64,000 nucleotides of DNA from Phallus indusiatus (taxonomy: Eukaryota; Basidiomycota; Agaricomycetes; Phallales; Phallaceae), in the NCBI GenBank assembly GCA_027605045.1, contig JAQFWX010000008.1, forward strand, positions 1,912,410 through 1,976,409, written 5' to 3'. Shown in pieces: positions 49,501 to 61,222 of this stretch. The notes under the pieces are model-generated. The model was not told the DNA's origin and ran no database searches. It worked only from the letters and a program-made list of their open reading frames with translations. Every line of letters begins with the position of its first letter. Within the stretch, counting starts at the first letter, position 1. Both the position numbers and the translations under genes were made by a program.

Positions 49501-51623
49501 CCTTCCGGCAATGACAATGGCAATCGTAATTTATTTATAGAATCACGTATGCATATAGATGCATATGCAATTCCAATTGTATCACCGCCCGGGTTGATTA
49601 ATTGCCTTCCGACCAATTTAGGGAAGAAATGAAGCCGATTCGTCGGGACATCCGAGTCGTGGGAACCACTTGATTTCGATTCGTGCCTATTCCTCGTTCT
49701 CTTCTTTTATCAAACCACCACATCGACTCAGTGTTCGATAATTCTCGGATCCGTACATGCTCTGATGAAACCTATGGCGCTTTGAGAGCTTCGACGTCGG
49801 CTGAAGGGACTAAAAGCTTTCCGATATGAAAACGTTCAATAGATCAGATCGTTACAGCGCAAGTTCTTATGGTAATATTATTATTATTATTCACGGTAAA
49901 TTTTGATTGTTTATCTAGTTTTCCTGTTTTCTTATACGTGGTTGCTCATACTGATGTCCGCGCTCATGTCCATTGAAGCGAAATCCGAAAATCCCTTTTT
50001 GCGGCAAAGTCTAGCGGCGAATTCGATCAAGGCGCATATTAGTGCGTATGTCGTTCTTGTCTTGTGTGTTTTGACGTCGTTTTGAAAAAGCACCATCAAT
50101 CCATCAGGGATCAATCAAATATAAGTGTCGGGTGCTAAAGTTGTTGCAGGTTATGTTGTTAGAGTAACGAATCTAAAAAGTGAAGCAGAAATTACGCGTT
50201 GTAGATGCCGTTGATGATCGGTGCCGGTGATCGACGAGGAATTTAGCGAAGACTGAGGAGCTCCTTAGTCCCATCGTGACCAATTCTCTTTACTCACATG
50301 CTCTATGCAAGGTAGAATTTGTTTACCAAACGTAATAGGTGTCGTTTGTGACGACTAATTTATTCAATCTAGTCACTCGAGTCTCTATTTCTACATCGCC
50401 AACGAAACAATTCTGTGAGTCCTTTCTTAATTTCATAGCTCACGGCGGTTTCACGATGAACTATATTATTATTAGCGGGACAAAAGGAAACCTGCCTTTA
50501 TTTGCTTTACATCTTTCCGTTTGTAGCGGGCGATGCTTACGATTATTTTCCGTTCTCGATGACCCGGTCTTCTTTCTGGCGTGAGTCAAACGCTCCGACC
50601 TCAGCGCTGTGATTATGAATACATGAAAATCAAGTCGGAGTATAACGTACTGTGTGCTCTTTGAATGGCTAAACATATTCTTCGCGGCGCGTAATCACTA
50701 AGATACCTTCATGGTCTAGATTATCTCTATAACGGCTTGTCTTCTTGTGCCCCAAGTGCGTAGGTCCCGGCTGCTGCTATTCCTTCGCTGACACCCAAGA
50801 GGGTCTTACTCCGAATTCAGCCTATCGGCACCGATGGTCGAATTTGATTACAAGTCTCCGCAGTCGCAGCAATTCAGAATTGTCTTTTCGAAGTAAGTTT
50901 TTTTGTTTCAAATCACGGTGTTGCGCCTAAACGACGAAGAGCCGTTGATGCGGTTCTTTCGCGGTCGGATGCGTCGTAGCAATGTGGAGTATCTTTTTCG
51001 AAAATATCCTCATTCAAGCGTGTATGACGCAACGCAAACCTGACAAACATCCCTTGCGTTTCGAAAGCCACTCAAATTCGTTTCCCGCTACCTTACTCGC
51101 CTGTACATCCTAGTTGCTTCTTTTCTAGTCCTTCTGATCCGAGAACGCTACCGGACCCCAAAGAAGCTCGTTCTGTCTTAGAGCTGGCGTAGGCAACATC
51201 AACCAGCTAGATAAAGCTTTTAGATAGAGCCGTAAACCGCGTAAACTAATAAACCAATCCCCCTCCCTATCATTTCACTGACGGGTCGCTCGGCCCCTGC
51301 ATGCGTTCATGTGTCTCAGTGTCTTAGAAATCAATGTCCTTGGTAAGCGCGTGCTTAGTCTGGTGATATTTCCGAATGTTCATATTGCATTAATAAAAGC
51401 GGTATCTAGGGTATCGTTGATCACATGCGTCACTGGCAAAAAAAAAGGAAATTAACGACGAAATAGCTTCGATATCGCAGCACTTCTTCCCTATTGATCA
51501 CGTTGGCAATATTATAAAATTTTGATAATCGATCTCGATGGTCTCAGTGGCCATTGCTGCGCAATCGATCCAATGTTTCACTATCCCGGACCCTGAAAGT
51601 CATTACTCGCCTTCTGGGAGGAA
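46540..51623. other. Large gene-poor interval upstream of GATA gene 2
   Basis: About 5 kb without a gene I can support, long for this gene density. It holds repeated short motifs: TGATCA three times near 48028-48045, a tandem TACCATACCATACATACCAT-like run near 47850-47880, and a perfect inverted repeat at 48114-48138. It may be an extended regulatory region, a long leader or a non-coding transcript. Short open frames are scattered and unsupported. Confidence 0.4.
48114..48138. repeat. Perfect inverted repeat, 11-bp arms
   Basis: ATGGGATCATA (48114-48124) and TATGATCCCAT (48128-48138) around an AAA centre. The half-site ATGATCCCAT also occurs alone at about 46958, near the start of GATA gene 2. 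This could be an operator-like site for a dimeric regulator, or chance. Confidence 0.5.
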
Positions 51624-51630
51624 TATATAA
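51624..51630 (+). promoter_or_regulatory. Probable TATA box of the cupredoxin gene
   Basis: TATATAA about 55 bases before the ATG at 51683. Confidence 0.55.
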
Positions 51631-51682
51631 GACATGAAAACCGTGCCTCGAATGTCAGCCACATTTTTTCCCCCACCACATC

Positions 51683-52570
51683 ATGTTCTCTAAGCTTGTT
51701 TCCGCGCTTGCCTTGATCTCCACGACAGTATATGCTGCTACCCACACTATCCAGGTTGGAAATGGTGGTTTCGTTTACCAACCCCAGACCGTGAATGCTA
51801 GTAAGGGGGACGTTGTTAGTTTTGAGTTCACAGGCTCGTACGTGGACTTTTCCCGATCCATAAGGGTGCTCTACTGATCGACGACTTGGTTTCCAGCCCG
51901 GGAAACCACAGTGTTTCTCAAGCCTCGTTTGATGCGCCATGTGCTCAGCTACAAAGTGGTTTTGACTCTGACTTCGTCTTCATACCCAGTGGATTCAAGG
52001 GCCCGACGCCGACTTTCAATTTAACCATTGAGGATGACACGAAACGTAAGACATTCATCCAACCTTAAAATGAGATTTGATTCAGCGTTTCTGTAGCGAT
52101 TTGGTTCTATTGCAAACAGACTAACCCACAACCTCATTGTATAGCTGGAATGGTCGGGTAAGCAATGCACCTGTCATATTCTCAACTTTGTCAAACTGAT
52201 ATCCCAAAATAACAGTGCCATAAATCCTCCGTCCACTGGAAACACTATTCAAGCATTCCAACAAAAAGCCATGGCGTTGAGCAGTTTCCCCTCTCAAACG
52301 CCTGGTAGTCTGCAAGGAGTCGGAGCTTCGGCGTCTTCACCTCCTTCTCCCTTGCAAAATGGCGCAAGCCTTCCTTCAGGTGCTAGTACCAGTGCTCCTT
52401 CCTCGACCTCCGGTAGTTCAGGCTCAGGATCCTCGTCCACCCCTGCGTCCTCGAGTACCGCCCCTGCTAGTTCGAACACGAACCCACCGAAAAGTGATGC
52501 GCGTGCTGTCCTGGTTAGCTCGAAGCTTGTTGCCGCCGTTTTCCTTTTCACTGCTGTATTTTCTTTGTGA
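51683..52570 (+). CDS. Cupredoxin-domain extracellular Ser-rich protein, probably GPI-anchored
   Basis: Four exons: 51683-51837, 51897-52045, 52097-52157 and 52216-52570, 239 codons plus stop. Signal peptide MFSKLVSALALISTTVYA. The cupredoxin-like domain has TIQVGNGGFVYQPQTVNASK, then PGNHSVSQASFDAPC, FNLTIEDDTK and PIWFYCKQTNPQPHC followed by GMVGAINP. His and Cys residues are at the usual blue-copper-like positions, but whether copper is bound is not certain for this fungal family. A Ser/Thr/Ala/Pro-rich stalk follows, and the C-terminus is hydrophobic (SSKLVAAVFLFTAVFSL), typical of a GPI signal. Such proteins are secreted to the wall or membrane surface. Confidence 0.9.
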
Positions 52571-55500
52571 AGCGTAGTTTCCTATCCGATAGATAATTTT
52601 AGAACGACGCCTACTTTCGTTAATAAAAGATTTAATTCGTTTATTATATCTACCTGTAGGATTGACGGGACTGAAAATGGTCCGTGCACGAGTGTGTTAG
52701 ACATCCATAGACGCCTGACAAGCATCACTATAAATTTTACCCCATCGGCGCTAGTGGCCTTTTTCTCTGAAAGCAAAATTCACCTCGCAGGTTGATATTT
52801 GGGATTCCAGTCAATTTTGGCTTATTCTACGACGGGGATCTTGAACCTTTACTGCAGGGAGAGGAACACTCCTTATTTCCAAGTTCTCACCGACTTTGCT
52901 TTCGAGCTTCACATCGGGGTGACCCGTAGAGGAGGTAAAGATGTTTTTCTTTTTTGTTCATTGCACGTAATGTACATGTATATATTATTTATGAATATAC
53001 GTATCCAATTGACCTTGCCAGCATTTGTGACCATAAATTAGTTCAACATGAGACGGAACATTCCTTCAGAGCAATACTGCATACCGTGTTCCCCGCGTTA
53101 AAGTTCTTTGCCCCATCTCGCAAATCAAACATCGGTGATAGGTGGAAAGGATTCGTCAGTACAATGAAAGGGATGCATCTTCAAGTCTGTTATCATTCTA
53201 TCGAGCGGTAGCACATTCATTATTTGATTTCGCTTTAAATCTTGACTAAATCTGATTTTTTGAAGGATTCATTCTGCCGAGTCGATCGCCACGAACTTTA
53301 TTACAGCCGTTAGTAAGACTACGACTCACAACGCACGACATTACTCGCAGGATTTATCAGATATGCAGACAACAGTGACATGCGTCTATCAAAGGGCATG
53401 AAGAGTGGACTGAGCTTGTCCAATGTCCAACCAAAACCTAAAGAGTCGGACGTATCGTGACGTATCAAGGATGACCAAAAGAGGCGTGAACAATGTGGCG
53501 GGGTTGAAGCACTTGGAAGGTGTACACAATTGGCTGAGGAGGTAGCATGGCGTCCGTGACATGATGAAGATCAGCCTACATAGAGAATTATAAAAGCGAA
53601 AATGAAAGCGAAAATAAAACCAACGTCAATGTTAACGACGGGACTTCACGTTACATTCCTATGAACGATTCACAGTGGATGGGAGCGCCACGATTGAGAA
53701 ATTTGGGAAGAATTGCTGATTGACCTCTGTCGGGATGTCCACTGAAAGAATTGATTTGGAAGCGTTGTGGGGAAAGGAGAAGAGAGGTCGTTTATTGTCC
53801 ATCAACCATATTCCTCGTCGACCTTTTCACCCGCGTCTAATGCTAACGGGAAGGTCAGACTCGTCAGACTCAATATAAATCGGAAAACATCAACACTGAC
53901 CCATGGTATAATCCACTCATTTTGCATTACCCAGCTTTAAGGCCGAACCGTGTTCAAAAGCGCTTTTATTCTTTGAGTAGGCTTGCAGCAGAGTCTCTGA
54001 TACCGTGTAAAAGTCACCACCTTTCGCGCTGTCAATTTGGACATCCGGGTTTGCTTTAGTCCGTGCTTTGGCGGATGCAGGCTCTGTGACATCTTGACTA
54101 TTTGTGAAAGAAAGCATTCATGACGACGAGCTCCCTCTCAATACGTTTTGCAACGTATCTTGCGGGTATTACACAAACAGTTTACGCGATCTGCGATGAA
54201 CGATCCGTCATGCTGGGACGGACAACGGGACGAGAGGCGTGGAGTGGGCGGCCTGTTAAGTATGCACGCCAGCTTTCAAATCACACAAGTCGTTGGCGCA
54301 TTGAGATTGGTTACTTTTCAAAGTATCTGGTGATTAAAAGTGATCGCTAAACACCATGCAACAATTAATGCAAAGAATCGCGTTCGTTCCTAGTGATTCA
54401 TAAATCGCGCCATGTCTTTAGGCTTAGAGGTACTACCCCTCGTTTTGGTGCGAAATTTTATTTATTCCTGACAGTCTTTTCATGTGCTTTGACATGTTTT
54501 TTTTTCGGGAGTTTTAAGTCCTACTATTAAGGATAGGGATTGAGCATATTATAGAACTGATACGAAGACGGCAAATGCTTGATAGGATCTTACCGCGCGT
54601 AACGTGTCGTAACCTGAGCGAAAGGTGTCCGAGCAGCAAAGATACATGATTGCGTCTGGTATCAAGTCGCGAAAGACAAAGATAAAGCGCATTTGATGAC
54701 CTTTATTCTTGAAAAGCAAACCGAGGGAAGGTATACAACTGGCAAAAATGGGATGCCACTCTCCATCCGTTTATGGACCCGTTTTTGGAATAGGTATCCA
54801 GCTGGATGATTCATGAACATCAAAACCTGGAAATCGAATTGTGACAAGCTGTTGTGGCTCGAGGTGTTGACTGTTGTTAAAGGTCACAACATCTTCTACG
54901 TCTGCGTATTTCTACCGATTCCGATCTGTTTAATGTCAACTCGTTATTCTCTTCGTTGTACGACATTTGTGTAGTTTATGCTCTTATTGTGGTTGAGTAC
55001 CTTTAGTGGCTCGGAAGTAGAGTATGAAGAGTGCTAGAAGAATAATAATACAAGCGATCCTTCGCAAAGAAGTTAGTAGAATATCTGACGAAGGAGACTA
55101 ACACGCATCCAATCTAACCTGATCTAGAAGAATCCTGTCCTGAGACTGCATAGCGAAGGAGGCCCGATTCTGGTCGCATTTTCTTTTAGTGACCCATCCT
55201 TTGTATGTGTGAGAGTAACGTAGGCAATGCGTACAAATCAGAACAGACTGAGGCTAGACCTGATGGTAACCGCGAGAAATTCAGCTCCTAGTATTAATGC
55301 GAAAGAGTGACGGTCCCAAATGTCGGAGTCGATGAAGCTCGTACAACTTTTGATAAATGATTGACAAGAGGAGTGATATAAGATTGGTCTGCAATGTGTC
55401 TGGAAGTAGCAATAATGCTATAAGGACGGTTAATGGTGGATGAAGGAAAGGGAGTCGGAATAGTTCTCGGATAAGGACGATCATAATTTATACCAAAACT

Positions 55501-55690
55501 CTGAAGCATGTGCATGAACCTGCGCTCAAAGCATTTATTGCAAAGGAAACACCAGATTTTACCTTAGAGATAAATATAGAATAGCTTCAGCTCGTTTGAG
55601 CATGATGGCTCTCAGAGTATCCGTACTGCTGAGTTTGAATTAGGGTTCTACTCTCATCACCTAAAGCTTGCGGATGTTCCTCCAGTTCGA
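52571..55690. other. Subtelomeric interval with gene fragments
   Basis: About 3.1 kb with no complete gene. A coding-like + strand fragment at about 52970-53420 reads HETEHSFRAILHTVFPALKF, FAPSRKSNIGDRWKGFV and then SIATNFITAVSKTTTHNARH in shifting frames. I could not name it. A minus-strand frame at 53917-54117 is also weakly coding-like. No RNA gene was recognised. Confidence 0.45.
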
Positions 55691-58586
55691 TCCTTCCGAA
55701 CATTGCATCATCTCATCGATCTTCTCATTCCTTCTCATTCTTCACTAGATGTTTAGGATTATGGCCCCAATCCGACTCGGCGCTTCTGGATTTTTCTTTG
55801 AGAGAGCGCGGGGCGTGCAATGATGACCATCCAGGCTACTTTCTTAGTGTGTCATAACCTCTTCCTGTTTTTGTCTTACTGAACCCACAAAACAATAAGG
55901 TATCATCCGTAAACTCGACTTCAAAGAAACCTCAATCCGACTCTGCCCAGTATGCCCTCCGAATCAACTCTCAGTTTACCATTGCCTATGTCAACACCCC
56001 TTCCTCTCACATCGCCTTATCTCAAGTCAATCACAAGCTCCGGAACTCTATAACAGATGACAGCACCTGGTACTGATCTTTCGCATATCGTTACTTTAGA
56101 ACGGGCTCGGAGTGCTATCCATCGTCATAGCAGAGAATTATGCTGCGACGCTCAGAAAACTCTTGGAAGAAAGAATTCATACAGCGGTACAAATTAGTAA
56201 TGTGAGTATCGCCACTTTATCCCGATTTTTAGACATTCAATGGTTTGTTCAGGCGATGGGAGAAGTCCCATAGCTCAATAATGAGCTATCAACCGCATTC
56301 TTGGAATGTCGACATCATACATCTGATGGACAATATATCCTTGACGACAACAAGTTTTCAATACAGTATTGTCGCGTGTAGCTCTCCATCTACAGGTAAG
56401 CATCGGTATTATCTTCTCACTCTTATGTCTTTGAAAGCCGCATTTAGTTCAAGGAAAAATCTTGCGAGGCTTTTTGGACGCATCCGGCACAGCTAATGGC
56501 TTTGGTATCGGCAACTCGAACACATAACTCTCTCCTCACGTCTCTTGTGTTGCCGTTTCATCGCGGGGTGGAATCGCGCAGATCGCTTGGGGTTTTCGAA
56601 ATGGCGAGATCTCTCTCATGACTGTACCGAGAGCGATGGATTCAGATCATCCAGCTCCACGCTACTTACGTTGCCGTGCTCAGGACGAACACCCGAGTCA
56701 GGTTCAAAGCCTGACTTTTACTTCGGCTGACAATAAAGAATAATCTTTAGTGGTTGCTCTCGCGGTCAAGTCAAACTATGGGATAGCAAACGGTTACGCT
56801 GTCTCTGGTCAGGAAGTATCAACAAAGATGATGAACATCGCGACGCACCAAACGCCTGTACCGAGCTTGCTTTCCTAGCCACCAAAGATATCCTCGTTGC
56901 CGCATGCGAAAACGGTGATTTTGCTGTCTGGGCAAGCTTCCAAGTGCATCGAGGCGACGCCAACAATTATATGATTCTCGCCGAGGACAGCATATGGAAC
57001 GCTCAACCATGGATAGAGAAACCGAAGACGGCCGCGTCACTTCCTATCGATACCACGTCAGATTTCTCCAACGCCATAATCCTCGTACGATACTTCGAGG
57101 ACAGTTTTCTACCGCTATGATATCAACACTTTGCGTAAGGCTGTCATCTGTTCGCACTTCGGTGTTGGCCGTTGAAGCAAGCTTTCAAATAATGTCCCTC
57201 AAACCATGCTTTGTATTCAACGGGGCATCATCAGGCACCACAACCACGCCACCAATCGTCTCAAAAGCCACATCTTCAACACTATCTATCAACTTGCCAT
57301 CGAGATGGGTATCAAAATGTTCATCACCATTCATCCTGACTGGGGACTCTCTCGACAATGCGTCTGTTTGGAACTGGGACACTCATTCTGACGACATGGA
57401 GTTTGTGGAATAATAACCGCGACTACGAAGTTATTCCAATCTGATGCTTACGTCCAACCCTTCCAGACTTGGGAAGTCTATGAAGATGGCACTGTTTGTT
57501 CGTTAGAAGCGGACGAGAGTCTCATTGTGACAGGGAGGTGAATGAAGATCAATCATCGTCGTATCCTTTTTCTTTTGACATTCTTACAGTTCTCATGGTA
57601 TTATCAAGATCTGGGATATCTTGACACTAGACCTTCTTCATACATTCCTCCCGCCGGTTATGAGACCCTCCTGCAACGGTTCTGTTGGCCAGATCTTTAT
57701 ACGGGGTGACTTATTAATTGCCAATATTGGTTCTCGTATATTGGTTTGGCAAGCCAAACCTGCCTCAGCGGACAAGAAGATCAAAGTCAAACGATCCGGC
57801 AAACCCAACAAAGGACGAGGTATATCGACTTCCATGAATAGATGGCGATGTGCGTTAGTCATTCCTCCCTTTCCTTCTAAATTTCCTTACCATTTTACGT
57901 ATATTCAGTATGAATGGACCTTCTTAGCAACATCAAAGAGACAAATCAAGACATTGAAATGGAGCGTGCTTGAGTCAATCGTGCTAATGGCGGCATCAGG
58001 GCTGAGCAGACATTGCTAGATGACCTGGGACTGACCGAAGCCGAAGCAATCGACCATCTCTTGATGCTCAGTCGCGAAGAAGACGAGGAAAGAAGAAGAT
58101 TTGACTTGGATGCGTCAGATTTGTTATCGTTCCTGTCGTCAGTATCACCAGCTTCAGTATTCATCCCTGCTTTCAATCGTTCCGAGAATATAGATGCTCT
58201 TCTTATGTTCCATAGTGAAGATATCAATGGTGGACACTTGACAATTCCAAATACGGTCGTCAATACGGATCAACATTAGTCCAATGCCGTGTGGAGTACC
58301 TCGTCCAACTACGGGAGTCCTACGTTAAGTCTTGACGAATCCAGCGAATTTCCTAGTATAGGATCTGCCTCATCATCACATGCATCTGTTCGCAGACACC
58401 GGAACATGTTTGTCCTACCGGGTCTTGGAGTCAGGTAGTCCGGTCAGAAATTGGCAATGTTAGAGCCCAAACCCAAATACTTCCATTTTATTGTTGGAGA
58501 GTAGTTTGATTTGACAGGCACGTGATGATGAAGATGAAGAGCTGAAGTTTATTTTGGAGTTAAGTTTAGCTGAGAAGCTGTGGTGA
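55690..58586 (+). pseudogene. Decayed WD40-repeat gene with C-terminal UIM
   Basis: Coding remains lie along the + strand: IAQIAWGFRNGEISLMTV, SRGQVKLWDSKRLRCLW, DILVAACENGDFAVW, PFILTGDSLDNASVWNWD, SHGIIKIWDILTLDLLHTF and SRILVWQAK, each a WD40 blade in family order. Then come an acidic helical part (LLDDLGLTEAEAIDHLLML, SREEDEERRRF) and a last exon from 58519 reading DEDEELKFILELSLAEKLW, a ubiquitin-interacting motif. Stops interrupt it: TGA 57118, TAA 57136, TGA 57971 and TAG 58277, together with frame changes near 57110. The 5' boundary is approximate and no F-box could be found, although related basidiomycete proteins often have one. Some breaks could be unrecognised introns, but the TGA at 57971 lies inside one conserved segment. 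Intact relatives probably bind ubiquitinated targets. Confidence 0.6.
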
Positions 58587-59940
58587 AATATAATGAGTGA
58601 GCATGTAAGGAAGAAAGTTGATGTCTGTGCCATATAAGACTTGTTTCCATAAAAATGGTTTGACAGTAGTCCCTATCTTTGTTCCATGCCATTCATGTCT
58701 CTACCACCCTCATCCATTGCAGTTTGATATTTTAAAAAATGCTGGGAAGCCTTTTGATTAACAAATGGAGGTATTGAGCTTCAAAATCATAAAACAACTT
58801 ATGATTTTTCAGCCTCAACAATTTAGCAGTGATAGAAATAATAATGACATCCTTATCCTTTAGACTAATACAAAATACTTATCAAGAACCTCCTCCACTT
58901 CAAAATACCCTAAATCCTTTACAAGAAATACATCACTCTTCTGTGTATAGTGGATTTTATTTTCTACTGTGAAGATACTAAATATTACATTTATATTATA
59001 GATATTCTCTGGAGGAATACCTTTGCTAATGATATTATCCTTGGTGAGACTGAAAAAGGCTTGGATTTTATCTTCTACTGTAATTTCCACCTAATAGGAC
59101 TCCCTCAATTTGAAGCATACTAAACCCTATTACAGAAAATATATATCATATCTATTTTAAATATGATACTTATATAAAGGTTGTATTTATTTAGCTCCTT
59201 ATTGATATGTAACAGGGAAAGCTAACTCTTTTTCTTTGTACCTGTTTTTTTGTTAGTTTAGGAAGTCTTTTTCCTGTGTTCAGGATATCTAATAGTCTAA
59301 TTTCATCATTCTCTTCATTTTCTACTGACACAATTGCTTTTGCATCTTCTTGGAAAATAAGTTCTAGTCTAACTTCAGATTTACATTTTGGATATTGTTT
59401 TTTTTTAGTTTCTATAACTTATGCTATTATCTTGAACATATAAGGCCATGTTCAAATAAATAGCCATCTGTTCTGTATTATTATAGTAGTTTTAAAGAGG
59501 AGGAGGGAATGTCTGGAGAAGGACTATATTAATATAGGTCACTGAAAAAAACATGAAGGATGGAAAATACAAACCACAAACAGGTCAGCAACAGACAAAC
59601 TCTTGTCCAAGTTGACAAGTTTGAAGTTAAGTAATGCAACTGGTGAAATTGCAATGATTTGATACTAGAGTTTCCATGATAAGAAATCTTTATTCACTTC
59701 CATAACCTTAAGTTTGTAATAAAAGATAGTGCTAGCTTCAAATATCTTGAAATATATAATAGATTCTTCTTTATTGATTATTACCAGATTTTAGATAACT
59801 CATTTACTGTGATATTATTAGATGATGGCAAAACACTGTAATGCAGTGACAGCCTGCAGATATACAGAAGATAATGCACAGTGTGTTATTTTCCCACGCT
59901 AATTACAAAGCCTTACCTTTTTTAGTAATAGTATACATTA
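58587..59940. other. AT-rich island with coding-like remains
   Basis: About 1.35 kb, clearly richer in A and T than its surroundings. On the minus strand, pieces such as KSEVRLELIFQEDAKAIVSV, NEENDEIRLLDILNTGKRLP (about 59250-59400) and FSLTKDNIISKGIPPENIYN, KSDVFLVKDLGYFEVEEVLD (58860-59090) look like parts of one protein. A TAA separates the first ATG near 59441 from the rest. I recognise no family; a degenerate mobile-element gene is possible. Confidence 0.4.
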
Positions 59941-61222
59941 TAAATGTAAATAATACACTCTGTAATTAAAATAACGCACTCCACAATCCAAATAACACAC
60001 TCCACAATCAAGATAACGCACTCTCCAGTTAAAATAACGCACTCTGCAGTTAAAATAACACACTCTCCAGTTAAAATAATGCACTCTGCAATCAAATAAT
60101 GCACTCCGCAATCAAAATAAAACACTCTGCAGTCAAAATAACACACTCTGCAGTTAAAATAACGCACTCTGTGGTTAAAATAATGCACTCTGTAGTCCAA
60201 ATAATGCACTCTGTAGTCCAAATAATGCACTCTGCAGTTAAAATAATGCACTCTACAATCAAATAACACACTCCGCAATCGAAATAAAACACTCTGCAGT
60301 CAAAATAACGCACTCTGCAGTTAAAATAACACACTTTGTAGTCCAAATAACACACTCTGCAATCCAAATAATGCACTCTACAGTCAAAATAACGCACTCC
60401 ACGATCAAATAATGCACTCTGCAGTTAAAATAATGCACTCCACAATCCAAATAATGTACTCTACAGTTAAAATAATGCACTCCGCAATCAAAAATAATGC
60501 ACTCTGTAGTTCAATAATGCACTCCGCAATTAAAATAATACATTTCACAATCAAAATAATGCACTCTACAATCAAATAACACACTCTGTAATCAAAAATA
60601 ATGCACTCTGTGATTCAATAATCCCCTTCCCAGTTAAAATAATACACTTTCCAATCAAAATAACACACTCAGTGATGAAATAATTCTCTCTACACTCAAA
60701 ATAATGCACTCCACACTCAAAATAATACACTCCGCACTTAAAATAATGCACTCTAGGCTTAAAATAACACACTCATATGTTAAATATGTACTCTGCAATC
60801 AAAATAACACACTCTATAGTCAAAATAATACACTTCATAACCAAAATAACGCACTCCGCAATTAAAATAACACACTCCGCAATCAAAATAACACACTCTG
60901 CAATTAAAATAACACACCCTGCAATCAAAATAATACACTCTATAGTCAAAATAATACACTTTGCAATCAAAATAACGCACTCTATAGTCAAAATAACACA
61001 CTCCACAATTAAAATAATGCACATTATAGTCAAAATAACACACTCTGTATTCCAAATAATGCACTTTGGAATCCAAATAATACACTCAGTGATGAAATAA
61101 TTCTCTCCACACTCAAAATAATGCACTTTCCGCTTGAACAACACACTCTATCATGCAACTACTGTATTCTGCAACTAAAATAATGCACTCTCGGTCCAAA
61201 ATAATCCACCATGCACTCAAAA
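59941..61222. repeat. Minisatellite of about 60 units of 21 bp
   Basis: Tandem array with consensus close to AATAAYGCACTCTGCARTTA and about one further base; most units are 21 bases and a few are 20. Variation is mostly at GC/AC, CTG/CCA/CTA and AGT/AAT positions. Because the period is seven codons, the array is open for long stretches: minus-strand seven-residue repeats such as CVILTAE and CRVHYFD, and plus-strand KITHSAI. These frames change where 20-base units occur, so I consider them by-products. Unit divergence shows it is old enough to have mutated. The array starts in the AT-rich island and ends before the pyrimidine-rich subtelomere. Confidence 0.92.

Noticed and set aside
59922..61144. 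Several long minus-strand frames with seven-residue repeats, which look like a repeat protein gene
   Set aside because: They follow from a 21-bp tandem unit, overlap in different frames, and break wherever a 20-bp unit occurs. Kept as a minisatellite, not as a CDS.
59941..61222. CRISPR-like array because of regular repeats
   Set aside because: Units are directly tandem with no unique spacers, in a eukaryotic chromosome.
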